Origin: Rubrivivax sp.
GTDB taxonomy: Bacteria > Pseudomonadota > Gammaproteobacteria > Burkholderiales > Burkholderiaceae_C
DNA: 56,426 bases
Assembly: GCA_026125665.1 (NCBI GenBank)
Contig: JAHCKS010000027.1
Span: forward strand, 1 to 56,426
Direction of reading: 5' to 3'
Below, one piece after another: positions 26,015 through 33,898 of the stretch. Numbering within the stretch: the stretch's first letter is position 1; each line of letters begins with the position of its first letter. The position numbers were made by a program, and so were the translations under genes. A model generated the notes under the pieces. That model did no database searches, was not told the DNA's origin, and saw nothing but the letters and a program-made list of their open reading frames with translations.

Positions 26015-28795
26015 ATGCAGCCCCGCGCGTGGCGCGCCGCGCTCGGCCGCCAGCTCTTCCTCGGCAGCCGCATCGCCCGGCGCATGTTCCGCGTGCTGCT
26101 GCTGGCCGCGCTCGTGCCCACGGCCGGCTCGGCGCTGCTCGTGCTGGAGGCCGTGGTCTCGCGCGACGAGGCGCAGGCGCAGCACCAGGCACGCGAGCGG
26201 CTCAAGCAGATGGGCTTGCGGCTGCACGACCGGCTGGAGGCGGCACGCACGACGCTGGCCGTGCACGCCGCCGGCTCCGACTGGCGCGCGCCGCCGGTGC
26301 TCGACCCGCATGGCGGCGTGCACCTCGTCGGCGTGCGGACCCTCGCCACCGACGCGCTGGCCGGCCCGCCGCCACCGCTGCAGTGGCTACCCGTGCCCGA
26401 CGGCCCGGCGCAAGTGCAGCTGGCCGTGCGCGACGACTCCGGCCGCGCCTGGTGGGTGGCCGAGGTCTCGCCGAAGTACCTGTGGTCGGACTTCCGCGCC
26501 GACGGCGCCGGCGCCGGCCTGTGCGTGTTCGGCCCGGCGGGCGAACGGCTCTTCTGCCCGCATGGCGCGCCGGACCCGACGGCCAGCGCCGACTGGCGCC
26601 TCTTCCTGCGCGCCAGCTTCGACGCCGCCGACTGGCACATCGTCGGCCCGCGCATGGCCCCGCTGGCCGGCGAGGCCGGCTCCGGCGAGAGCCTGCCGGT
26701 CGCCCGCCTCGTCGTGCTGGCGCTCGCCGGCACGCTGCTTGTCGCCATGCTGCTCGGCCTGGTGCTGGTGCGCCGCACGCTCGTGCCGCTGGAGCGGCTG
26801 GCCGACGGCACGCGCCGGCTCGCCCGCGGCGAGCTGGGCACACGCGTCGCGCTGCCGCACGGCGAGAACGGCGACGAGTTCGGCGAGCTGGCCGCGGCAC
26901 TGAACGGCATGGCCGCGCGCGTGCAGCGCCAGGTGACGGGACTGGAAGTGCAGGCGCGCGTGGACCGCGAGATCCTGGACGGTGCTCCGCTGCCGCAGAC
27001 CTTCGCCCATGTGTGCGCCCGCCTCGCCGAGCTGGCGCCCGGCGCGCGGGCGGCGATCCTGGCACGCGACGTCGCCAGCGGCGAGTGGCTCCTGCACGCC
27101 GGCGCCGAGGGCATCGCCCCGCTCCGGCTGATGCCCGACGATGTCGCCTGGCGGTTGCCGCCCGGCGAGCTGGCCCGGCACTGCGCCGTCGCCTCGCACA
27201 GCCCGGCCTGGTTGCGCGAGGCCTACACGCGCACGACCGGCCGGCCGGCCCGGGGCGCCGCGCACCTGTGCTCGGTGCCCGCCGTGTGGCGCGGCGAACC
27301 GGTGGCGCTGCTGCTCGTCTGCGCCGAGGGCGCACCGGAGCTCGACGCCGGTGCCCGGCAGGAGGTGGAGACGCTGCGCGACCGCATCGCGCTGGCGCTC
27401 GCGGCCGCGGCGCGCGAGCACCACCTCGTCGAGCGCGCCGTGCGCGACAGCCTCACCGGCCTGTTGAACCGCAACGGCCTGCACGACGCCTGCGACCGCC
27501 GCATCGCCGAGGCGGCCGGCGGCGATGGCGCCGATGCCGGCACCTTCACGCTGCTGCTCATCGACCTGGACGGCTTCAAGGAGGTGAACGACACGCTCGG
27601 CCACCCGGTGGGCGACGCCGTGCTCACCACCATCGCGTCGCGCCTGCGCGAGGAGGCGCCGGCCGGCGCCACGCTGTCGCGCATCGGCGGCGACGAGTTC
27701 GTCATGCTGCACGCCGGCCCCGCGGACGAGGCCGAGGCACTGGCCGGGCGCCTGTGTGCGCTCGTCGCCCGGCCGATCGGGCACGGCGGGCATGTCGTGC
27801 ACCTGGGCGCCAGCGTCGGCCTGGCGTGCCACCCGCGGGACGCCGCCGACCGCGACGAGCTGCTGCGCCGCGCCGACGTGGCGATGTACGCTGCCAAGGC
27901 CGCCGGGCGCGGCAGCTGGCGCCGCTACGCCGACGCGATGGACGAGAAGGCGAGCGAACGCGCCTGGATCACGCGCGAGCTGCGCCTGGCGCTGGCCGGC
28001 GCCACGCCGGGCGCGCTGGACGTGCACTTCCAGCCGCGCATCGACCTGAAACGCGGCCAGGTCAGTTCGACCGAGGCGCTGGTGCGCTGGACGCACCCCG
28101 AGCGCGGCGCCGTCTCGCCCGGGCGCTTCGTGCCGGTGGCCGAGGACGCCGGCCTCATCGAGCGGCTCGGCGACTTCGTGCTCGACACCGCGCTGGCGCA
28201 GCGCCGGCGTTGGCGCGACCAGGGGCTGGCCTGCGGCCGCATCGCCGTCAACGTCTCGGCGCGCCAGCTGCGCGACGCCGAGTTCGCCACGCGCATCCTG
28301 GCTGCGCTCGAACGGCACGGCCTGCCGCCCAGCGAGCTCGAGCTCGAGATCACCGAGAGCCTGTTCGCCGGCGACGCCGCGGCCGTGCAGCGGGCGCTGC
28401 AGCCGCTGCGCGAGCGTGGCGTGTGGGTGGCGCTCGACGACTTCGGCACCGGCTACTCGTCGCTGGCGGCGCTGCAGAGCCTGCCGATCGACGTGCTGAA
28501 GATCGACCGCAGCTTCGTCATCGAGCTCGGCACGCGCGAGAGCGCGCACGCCGTCGTGCGCTCCGTCATCGCGCTGGCGCGGGCGCTGGGCAAGCGCGTC
28601 GTCGCCGAAGGCGTGGAGACGGCCGAGCAGGAGCGCCACCTGGTGGCGCTGGGCTGCGACGAGTTCCAGGGTTTCCTCTACGCGAGGCCGATGCCGGGCG
28701 GGCCGTTCGCGGCGCGCGTGGCAGCCGGCTTCGGCGGCAGCGCGGCACCGGCCGCGCCCGCGCCGACCCGGCCGGCCGACCTCGCCCCGGCTTGA
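26015..28795 (+). CDS. Membrane GGDEF-EAL protein with HAMP and GAF-like domains
   Basis: A 926-residue dual c-di-GMP protein. TM1 is about residues 24-46 (MFRVLLLAALVPTAGSALLV), with a periplasmic sensor to about 228 and TM2 at VVLALAGTLLVAMLLGLVLV. HAMP follows (LVPLERLADGTRRLARGELG), a GAF-like region of about 150 residues, then the cyclase domain with intact SRIGGDEFVM near residue 557 and the phosphodiesterase domain with STEALVRW near 686, ELEITESLF, ALDDFGTGYSSLAAL and KIDRSFV. Both active sites look complete, so net activity is undetermined. It immediately follows the pseudopilin gene. Confidence 0.93.
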   Translation: MQPRAWRAALGRQLFLGSRIARRMFRVLLLAALVPTAGSALLVLEAVVSRDEAQAQHQARERLKQMGLRLHDRLEAARTTLAVHAAGSDWRAPPVLDPHGGVHLVGVRTLATDALAGPPPPLQWLPVPDGPAQVQLAVRDDSGRAWWVAEVSPKYLWSDFRADGAGAGLCVFGPAGERLFCPHGAPDPTASADWRLFLRASFDAADWHIVGPRMAPLAGEAGSGESLPVARLVVLALAGTLLVAMLLGLVLVRRTLVPLERLADGTRRLARGELGTRVALPHGENGDEFGELAAALNGMAARVQRQVTGLEVQARVDREILDGAPLPQTFAHVCARLAELAPGARAAILARDVASGEWLLHAGAEGIAPLRLMPDDVAWRLPPGELARHCAVASHSPAWLREAYTRTTGRPARGAAHLCSVPAVWRGEPVALLLVCAEGAPELDAGARQEVETLRDRIALALAAAAREHHLVERAVRDSLTGLLNRNGLHDACDRRIAEAAGGDGADAGTFTLLLIDLDGFKEVNDTLGHPVGDAVLTTIASRLREEAPAGATLSRIGGDEFVMLHAGPADEAEALAGRLCALVARPIGHGGHVVHLGASVGLACHPRDAADRDELLRRADVAMYAAKAAGRGSWRRYADAMDEKASERAWITRELRLALAGATPGALDVHFQPRIDLKRGQVSSTEALVRWTHPERGAVSPGRFVPVAEDAGLIERLGDFVLDTALAQRRRWRDQGLACGRIAVNVSARQLRDAEFATRILAALERHGLPPSELELEITESLFAGDAAAVQRALQPLRERGVWVALDDFGTGYSSLAALQSLPIDVLKIDRSFVIELGTRESAHAVVRSVIALARALGKRVVAEGVETAEQERHLVALGCDEFQGFLYARPMPGGPFAARVAAGFGGSAAPAAPAPTRPADLAPA

Positions 28796-28905
28796 GGGTC
28801 GCGGCGGCCGCCGAGGCCACCGCGACCGGAAGGGAAACGAGGCGGGCAGTAACATGCCCCGCACCCTCTTCCCTGCCGCTTCGCCCCCGCGCGAGGCCCG
28901 CCGCC

Positions 28906-30099
28906 ATGAACCTCATCGAGCCCATCCTCGCCGATGCCGCGAGCATCGCCGCCATCCGACGAGACATCCACGCGCACCCCGAGCTGTGCTACGAGGAGAA
29001 CCGCACCGCCGACGTGGTGGCCAAGGCGCTGGCGGACTGGGGCATCCCGTGCCATCGCGGCCTGGGCAAGACGGGCGTGGTCGGCATCGTCAAGAACGGC
29101 ACGAGCTCGCGTGCCGTGGGCCTGCGCGCCGACATGGACGCGCTGCCGATGACCGAGCACAACACCTTCGCGCACGCCAGCCGCCACGCCGGCAAGATGC
29201 ATGCGTGCGGGCACGACGGCCACACGGCGATGCTGCTCGCTGCGGCCAAGCACCTGGCCAAGCACCGCAACTTCGACGGCACGGTGTACCTCGTGTTCCA
29301 GCCGGCCGAGGAAGGGGGCGCGGGCGCACGCTCGATGATCGAGGACGGCCTGTTCGACAAGTTCCCGATGGAGGCCATCTTCGGCGCGCACAACTGGCCG
29401 GGCTACGAGGTCGGCACGTTCGGCGTCAGCGTCGGCCCGATGATGGCCTCGGGCAGCCAGTTCACGCTCACGGTGCGCGGCAAGGGCTCGCACGCGGCGT
29501 TGTCGTACCTCGGCGTCGACCCGGTGCCGGTGGCCTGCCAGATCGTCATGGCCTGGCAGACCATCGTCAGCCGCAACCTGCGCGCCATGGAAGCGGCGGT
29601 GATCTCGGCCACGATGATCGACGCCGGCGAGGCCTTCAACGTCATCCCCGACTTCGCCACCGTCAAGGGCACGGTGCGCACGCTCAGCGACGAGGCCGTC
29701 ACGCTGATCGAGCGGCGCATGCGCGAGGTGGCCGAAGGCCTCTGCGCGGCGCACGGCGCGCGCTGCGAGTTCCAGTTCAACCGCGGCTACCCGGTGACGG
29801 TGAACCATCGCGCCGAGACCGAGTTCGTGCAGCGCGTGCTCGGCGAGGTGGTGGGCCCGGCCAACGTCAAGCCGTTCGAGCCGACGATGGGCAGCGAGGA
29901 CTTCAGCTTCTTCCTGCAGGCCAGGCCCGGCTGCTACTTCATGATCGGCAACGGCGACGGCACGCACCGCGTGCACGGCCACGGCGAAGGCCCGTGCACG
30001 CTGCACAACCCGAGCTACGACTTCAACGACGAGCTCATTCCCCTGGGCGCCACGGCCTGGGTGCGCATCGCCGAGGCGTGGCTGCGCGAGCCGCGCTGA
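28906..30099 (+). CDS. M20-family amidohydrolase (hippurate hydrolase-like)
   Basis: A 397-residue M20D-type metal-dependent amidohydrolase. RRDIHAHPELCYEENRTA, GLRADMDALPMTE, MHACGHDGHTAMLL (metal ligands), QPAEEGGAGARSMIEDGLFD (catalytic Glu pair) and GAHNWPGYEVG are all conserved. Such enzymes hydrolyse N-acyl amino acids such as hippurate or N-acetyl amino acids. No signal peptide, so cytoplasmic. The ATG at 28906 starts at the domain. A DUF2817 peptidase gene follows after 16 bp, suggesting a peptide or amide scavenging unit. Confidence 0.92.
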   Translation: MNLIEPILADAASIAAIRRDIHAHPELCYEENRTADVVAKALADWGIPCHRGLGKTGVVGIVKNGTSSRAVGLRADMDALPMTEHNTFAHASRHAGKMHACGHDGHTAMLLAAAKHLAKHRNFDGTVYLVFQPAEEGGAGARSMIEDGLFDKFPMEAIFGAHNWPGYEVGTFGVSVGPMMASGSQFTLTVRGKGSHAALSYLGVDPVPVACQIVMAWQTIVSRNLRAMEAAVISATMIDAGEAFNVIPDFATVKGTVRTLSDEAVTLIERRMREVAEGLCAAHGARCEFQFNRGYPVTVNHRAETEFVQRVLGEVVGPANVKPFEPTMGSEDFSFFLQARPGCYFMIGNGDGTHRVHGHGEGPCTLHNPSYDFNDELIPLGATAWVRIAEAWLREPR

Positions 30100-30115
30100 C
30101 ATCGGGGCAACGACG

Positions 30116-31225
30116 ATGGCCTCCGTGAACGCCGCAAGCGCCGAACCCTTCTTCGCGCAGAGCTACGCCGAAGCGCGCGCGAAGTTCACCGAGGCCGCGG
30201 CGGCCGCCGGGCTGGACGTGGTGCCGCACATTCACCCGCTGCTCGGCCGCGACGGCGAGCAGCTGGCGATGGACGTGGCGCGTTTCGGCCCGGTCGACGC
30301 GCGCGCGCTGCTCGTGCTCTCGAGCGCCTGCCACGGCGCCGAGGGCTTCTGCGGCGCCGGCGTGCAGAACGCGCTGCTCGCCGACGCCGCGTTCCACGCC
30401 GCGGCGCGCGAAGCCGGCGTGGCCGTGCTCTACGTGCACGCGCTGAACCCGTACGGCTTCTCGTGGATCCGCCGCACGACGCAGGAGAACGTCGACCTCA
30501 ACCGCAACTGGCAGGACTTCGACCACCACCTGCCGCTGCCGGCGAACGCCGGCTACGAGGAGATCGCGCGTTTCGTCGTGCCGCCGACGTGGCCGCCTTC
30601 GGCCGAGAACGAGGCGGGGCTGGCGGACTACGCGAAGCGGCACGGCGAACGTGCGCTGCAGGCGGCGCTGAGCCAGGGCCAGTACACGCACCCCGAGGGC
30701 CTTTTCTTCGGCGGCCACCGGCCCACGTGGAGCCGGCAGACGCTGGCGCACGTGCTCGAGGAGCACGGACAACGCTGCGCGCGCATCGGCTGGATCGACT
30801 TCCACACCGGCCTCGGGCCCAGCGGCCACGGCGAGCGCATCTTCGCCGACCGCAACGACGGGCAGGCGCTGGCGCGGGCACGCGCCTGGTGGGGACCGCA
30901 GGTCACGTCGATGTACGACGGCTCGTCGAGCTCGGCCGAGCTCACCGGGCTGCTCTACAACGCCGCCTACCTGCACTGCCCGCAGGCCGAGTACACCGGC
31001 ATCGCGCTGGAGTACGGCACGCTGCCGATGCCCGAGGTGATGCGGGCGCTGCGCGGCGACCAGTGGCTCTACAACCACCCCGAAGCGCCGCCCGAGCTGC
31101 GTGCTTCGATCAAGCGGCAGATGCGCGACGCGTTCTACGTCGACACGCGCGAGTGGAAGCAGCAGGTCGTCGAGCAGGGGGTCGAGGCGGCAATGCAGGC
31201 GGTGGCGGGGCTGGGCGGCAAGTAG
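30116..31225 (+). CDS. DUF2817 / M14-like metallopeptidase
   Basis: A 369-residue protein of the DUF2817 family, related to zinc carboxypeptidases. LVLSSACHGAEGFCGAGVQN carries the HxxE zinc motif region, NPYGFSWIRRTTQENVDLNR the RxxxNVDLNRN substrate segment, IGWIDFHTGLGPSGHGERIF the third zinc His, and YTGIALEYGTLP the region of the catalytic Glu. No signal peptide, so cytoplasmic. It is 16 bp downstream of the M20 gene. It probably trims amino acids from a peptide or amide; the substrate is unknown. Confidence 0.88.
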   Translation: MASVNAASAEPFFAQSYAEARAKFTEAAAAAGLDVVPHIHPLLGRDGEQLAMDVARFGPVDARALLVLSSACHGAEGFCGAGVQNALLADAAFHAAAREAGVAVLYVHALNPYGFSWIRRTTQENVDLNRNWQDFDHHLPLPANAGYEEIARFVVPPTWPPSAENEAGLADYAKRHGERALQAALSQGQYTHPEGLFFGGHRPTWSRQTLAHVLEEHGQRCARIGWIDFHTGLGPSGHGERIFADRNDGQALARARAWWGPQVTSMYDGSSSSAELTGLLYNAAYLHCPQAEYTGIALEYGTLPMPEVMRALRGDQWLYNHPEAPPELRASIKRQMRDAFYVDTREWKQQVVEQGVEAAMQAVAGLGGK

Positions 31226-31307
31226 CCCCGCTTCGTGCGCCACGGGTCACGCGGCGCGCCTGCGCGGCGCACTGCGGTACTCGAGCTCGCAGGGGCAGGT
31301 CGTGGCG

Positions 31308-31422
31308 CGCCAAGGACGCCGGGTGGTCGGCTCCGCGAATGTCCTCTTTGGGCGGCCCAGCTTCGCTGGTCCCCCCAATGCCCCCTTGATTTCGCTGCGC
31401 CGACCACCCGGCGTCCTTGGCG
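31308..31422. repeat. Stem-core repeat unit A, copy 1
   Basis: Perfect 24-bp inverted arms (31308-31331 and 31399-31422) enclose a 67-bp core (31332-31398). The core contains its own hairpin, CCAGC-TTC-GCTGG. The core is identical, base for base, to that of the unit at 33595-33709, and is 63/67 identical to the reverse complement of the core at 31491-31557. It lies in the 414-bp gap between the convergent DUF2817 and telA genes. Confidence 0.92.
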
Positions 31423-31465
31423 TGGCACCGTGGTCTGTCTTCGATGGGAAACCACTGCGGGTGCC

Positions 31466-31582
31466 GGATCGGGACGGCGGGGTGCCCTGCGCAGCGAAAT
31501 CAAGGGGGCATCTGGGGGACCAGCGAAGCTGGGCCGCCAGAAGAGGACATTCGCGGAGCAGGGCACCCCGTCGGCCCGATCC
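31466..31582. repeat. Stem-core repeat unit B, copy 1
   Basis: Arms of 25 bp at 31466-31490 and 31558-31582 pair with two mismatches and have a sequence unrelated to the arms of unit A. The 67-bp core (31491-31557) is the unit A core in the opposite orientation, with four differences. A 43-bp spacer separates units A and B. Confidence 0.9.
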
Positions 31583-31639
31583 CGCCACCGTCCGTGGGAG
31601 TAGGCGGTGCGCGTCCGACAGCGCACCCCCACGAAGCCG

Positions 31640-32863
31640 CTACATCTTCACCGGCCCCACCGCGATCGTCGACTCCGAAGCCGCATCCCGCGCCAGGTTC
31701 TGCCGCGTGCGGTCCACATAGCTGTCTGCCCGCGCCAGCTGGTCGCGGATCAGCGCGTTGTTCTGCCCCATCACGTCGATCGCCTTGGCGCGGAAGCTGT
31801 CCATCGCGTCCATCGCCTGGAACGTCTGGTCGAACATCTCCTTGATCTTCTCGATGCCGAGCATCGGGTTGCTGGCGAAGTTCGTCGTCGCGTCGACGTG
31901 CTGGTTCAGCGCACGCCCGGTCTCGGTGATGAGGTTGCCGATGGTCGCGTTGACGCCCTGCAGCATCTCCATCACGCGGATCTGGTTGCCGGTGGCGCGC
32001 GCCACGGTCTGCGCCACCGCCAGCGCGCTCATCCCGGTGGTGGCCACGCGCGTGCAGCCGTTGATCATCTCGCGGCCGGTCTTCTTCAGCACGTCCAGCG
32101 CCAGGTAGCCGTTGACGCACACCGCCTGCTGCGTCTGGATGTCGGTGAGGTTCTGGCGCGCGTAGAACAGCACCTCCTGGCGCAGCGCCTGCGCCTTGGC
32201 CGGGTCGGTGGGTTCGAGCGACTTCACCTTCTCCTCCAGCCGCGTGTCCAGTTGCGTCGCGAAGCGCGACGCGGCCGCGAGCTTCGTCATCGCGTCCCAC
32301 AGTTTGCCGCGTGTGGCCTCGATGTCCACCACGTCCTTCTGCATGTCGTCGCGCGCGGCGTAGAGCTGGCCCATGCTCGTCTTCAGCTGCTCGGCGGCGC
32401 TCTGGTACTTACGGAAGTAAGCCTCGAGCTTGTTGCCGAACGGGATCAGCCCGAGCAGCTTGCGCGGCTGCAGCAGGTCGCCTTCCTTGCCCGGATTCAG
32501 CTCGTCGAGCTGGGCGCGGATGGCGGCGATGGCCTGGTAGGCGGGGCTCGCCTCGATGCCGGCGAAGTTGCGCTGCATGAAGCGGCCCTGCATCAGCGCC
32601 GAGGCGTTGCTGATCTCCTCCTTGCCGAGCGCGAAGGCGCTGTCCAGGCGTGCCTTGAACGCGTCGCTGTGCACGTCTTCGCTCATCAGCGCGTCGATGA
32701 AGCGCAGCACCTGGTCGTCGACCTGCTGCGCCAGCTCGGGCTTGAGCGGCACCACCTCGCGCGCCGCTTCCACGGCCACCGGCGTGATGACCTCGGGCGG
32801 TTCGAGCTTGAAGGGGGCCGGCGCGGCCGGCGAAGACGGCGCGGTGGAAGGCGTGTCGCTCAT
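31640..32863 (-). CDS. telA: Toxic anion resistance protein TelA
   Basis: A 407-residue cytoplasmic helical protein of the TelA/KlaA family, linked genetically to tellurite and other stress resistance; its biochemistry is unknown. Family landmarks are KLLGLIPFGNKLEAYFRKYQ, QAVCVNGYLALDVLKKTGRE, MINGCTRVATTGMSALAVAQ, MEMLQGVNATIGNLITETGR and SNPMLGIEKIKEMFDQTFQA. The N-terminal 25 residues are Pro/Ala/Ser-rich. The ATG overlaps the xpaC stop (ATGA), so xpaC and telA are translationally coupled, a pairing found widely. The gene ends 57 bp from repeat copy 1. Confidence 0.9.
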   Translation of the reverse strand: MSDTPSTAPSSPAAPAPFKLEPPEVITPVAVEAAREVVPLKPELAQQVDDQVLRFIDALMSEDVHSDAFKARLDSAFALGKEEISNASALMQGRFMQRNFAGIEASPAYQAIAAIRAQLDELNPGKEGDLLQPRKLLGLIPFGNKLEAYFRKYQSAAEQLKTSMGQLYAARDDMQKDVVDIEATRGKLWDAMTKLAAASRFATQLDTRLEEKVKSLEPTDPAKAQALRQEVLFYARQNLTDIQTQQAVCVNGYLALDVLKKTGREMINGCTRVATTGMSALAVAQTVARATGNQIRVMEMLQGVNATIGNLITETGRALNQHVDATTNFASNPMLGIEKIKEMFDQTFQAMDAMDSFRAKAIDVMGQNNALIRDQLARADSYVDRTRQNLARDAASESTIAVGPVKM

Positions 32864-33558
32864 GGTTTCGATTCCTTGCTGCGGGGCAACGTGAGGGCCG
32901 GGGCTTCGGCGCCCGGCGGCGCGAACTTCTGGCTCAGGAACTTGCTGTGCACGAGGAAGGCGTGCGCGTCCTGCGCCGCCAGGTCGTCGCCGAGCTGGCG
33001 CACCTTCGCTTCGAGGTCGGCCACGGTGTCCTTGAAGGTGTCCACCGCCGTCTTGCCGTTGTCGAGCACACGCGTGGTGGCATAACGCGCCGGGATCGAG
33101 AGGTACGTGTTCAGCGCCTCGGGCAGGTAGCTGATGGCGATGTGCCGGGCGTGAAAGCTGTCCTGCAGCGACAGCGTGCCCTTGCTGCGCTCCCACTGGC
33201 GCAGCAGCTCCTCCAGCGCCTTGCACAGCTCGAGCACGCGCGCCTGCAGGCTCGCGGGGATGCGGTTCTCGGGGTTGAACTCGGTGAGCCGGCGCACGCC
33301 GTCGAGCGCCCGCTCCATCGCCTCGCGCGCGTCGCCTTCGTCCCTGAACTGCAGCTCTTCCCACGCCGGTGCCTTCGTGCTCGGGAAGCCGAGCCACAGG
33401 CCGCCGACGACGAAGCCGACCGCGTAGCCGAGCACCGCGACGCCGAGGCCGAGGTTGCCGAGGAAGCCGAGCGACTTGAGGACCAGCACGGCGATGGCCA
33501 AGCCCAGGCCGCACCAGTTGGCGGGTGCGGCGATCAGGCGCAGGAGTTTCTGGGCCAT
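32860..33558 (-). CDS. XpaC family membrane protein
   Basis: A 232-residue protein of the XpaC family ('5-bromo-4-chloroindolyl phosphate hydrolysis' is a historical name; no hydrolase motif is visible). Two N-terminal membrane segments lie within residues about 14-56 (GLGLAIAVLVLKSLGFLGNL, GLGVAVLGYAVGFVVGGLWL). The rest is helical and cytoplasmic (RVLELCKALEELLRQWERSK, YLPEALNTYLSIPARYATTR, TFKDTVADLEAKVRQLGDDL). It probably anchors or partners TelA. The ATG lies at 33556-33558, 37 bp from repeat copy 2, which separates it from the VWA gene upstream. Confidence 0.86.
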   Translation of the reverse strand: MAQKLLRLIAAPANWCGLGLAIAVLVLKSLGFLGNLGLGVAVLGYAVGFVVGGLWLGFPSTKAPAWEELQFRDEGDAREAMERALDGVRRLTEFNPENRIPASLQARVLELCKALEELLRQWERSKGTLSLQDSFHARHIAISYLPEALNTYLSIPARYATTRVLDNGKTAVDTFKDTVADLEAKVRQLGDDLAAQDAHAFLVHSKFLSQKFAPPGAEAPALTLPRSKESKP

Positions 33559-33594
33559 TGCGGTTCCGAGACCTTGACAACCACGGCCCGCGCG

Positions 33595-33709
33595 CGCCGA
33601 GGCCACCGGGTAGTCGGCTCCGCGAATGTCCTCTTTGGGCGGCCCAGCTTCGCTGGTCCCCCCAATGCCCCCTTGATTTCGCTGCGCCGACCACCCGGCG
33701 TCCTCGGCG
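33595..33709. repeat. Stem-core repeat unit A, copy 2
   Basis: Arms 33595-33618 and 33686-33709 (24 bp, 21 paired) enclose a 67-bp core (33619-33685) identical to the core at 31332-31398. Relative to copy 1, base 5 of the left arm changed A to G and the partner base in the right arm changed T to C, keeping the pair. It lies in the 340-bp gap between the VWA gene and xpaC. Confidence 0.92.
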
Positions 33710-33749
33710 GGAAACGTGGTCTGCCGTCGACGAGGTGCATCACGGTGCC

Positions 33750-33866
33750 GGATCGGGCCGATGGGGTGCCCTGCGCAGCGAAATCAAGGGGGCATTCGGG
33801 GGACCAGCGAAGCTGGGCCGCCGAAAGAGGACATTCGCGGAGCAGGGCACCGCATCGGCCCGATCC
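33750..33866. repeat. Stem-core repeat unit B, copy 2
   Basis: Arms 33750-33774 and 33842-33866 (25 bp, 24 paired) resemble the unit B arms of copy 1. The core (33775-33841) is the reverse complement of the unit A core with two differences. The 40-bp spacer to unit A shares GTGGTCTG and TCGA blocks with the copy 1 spacer, so the whole 272-bp element is one mobile or duplicated entity. Confidence 0.9.
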
Positions 33867-33898
33867 CGCCACGACCTCGGGACGCATCACGCACAACA

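Noticed and set aside
31640-33694. A long open frame spanning telA, xpaC and the repeat on the minus strand (684 residues)
   Set aside because: It merges telA with out-of-frame xpaC sequence and repeat DNA. The real genes start at ATG 32863 and 33558 with a clear ATGA coupling.
31308-33866. Composite transposon formed by the two repeat elements
   Set aside because: No transposase and no target-site duplication could be identified. The direct-repeat layout is reported only as a recombination possibility.
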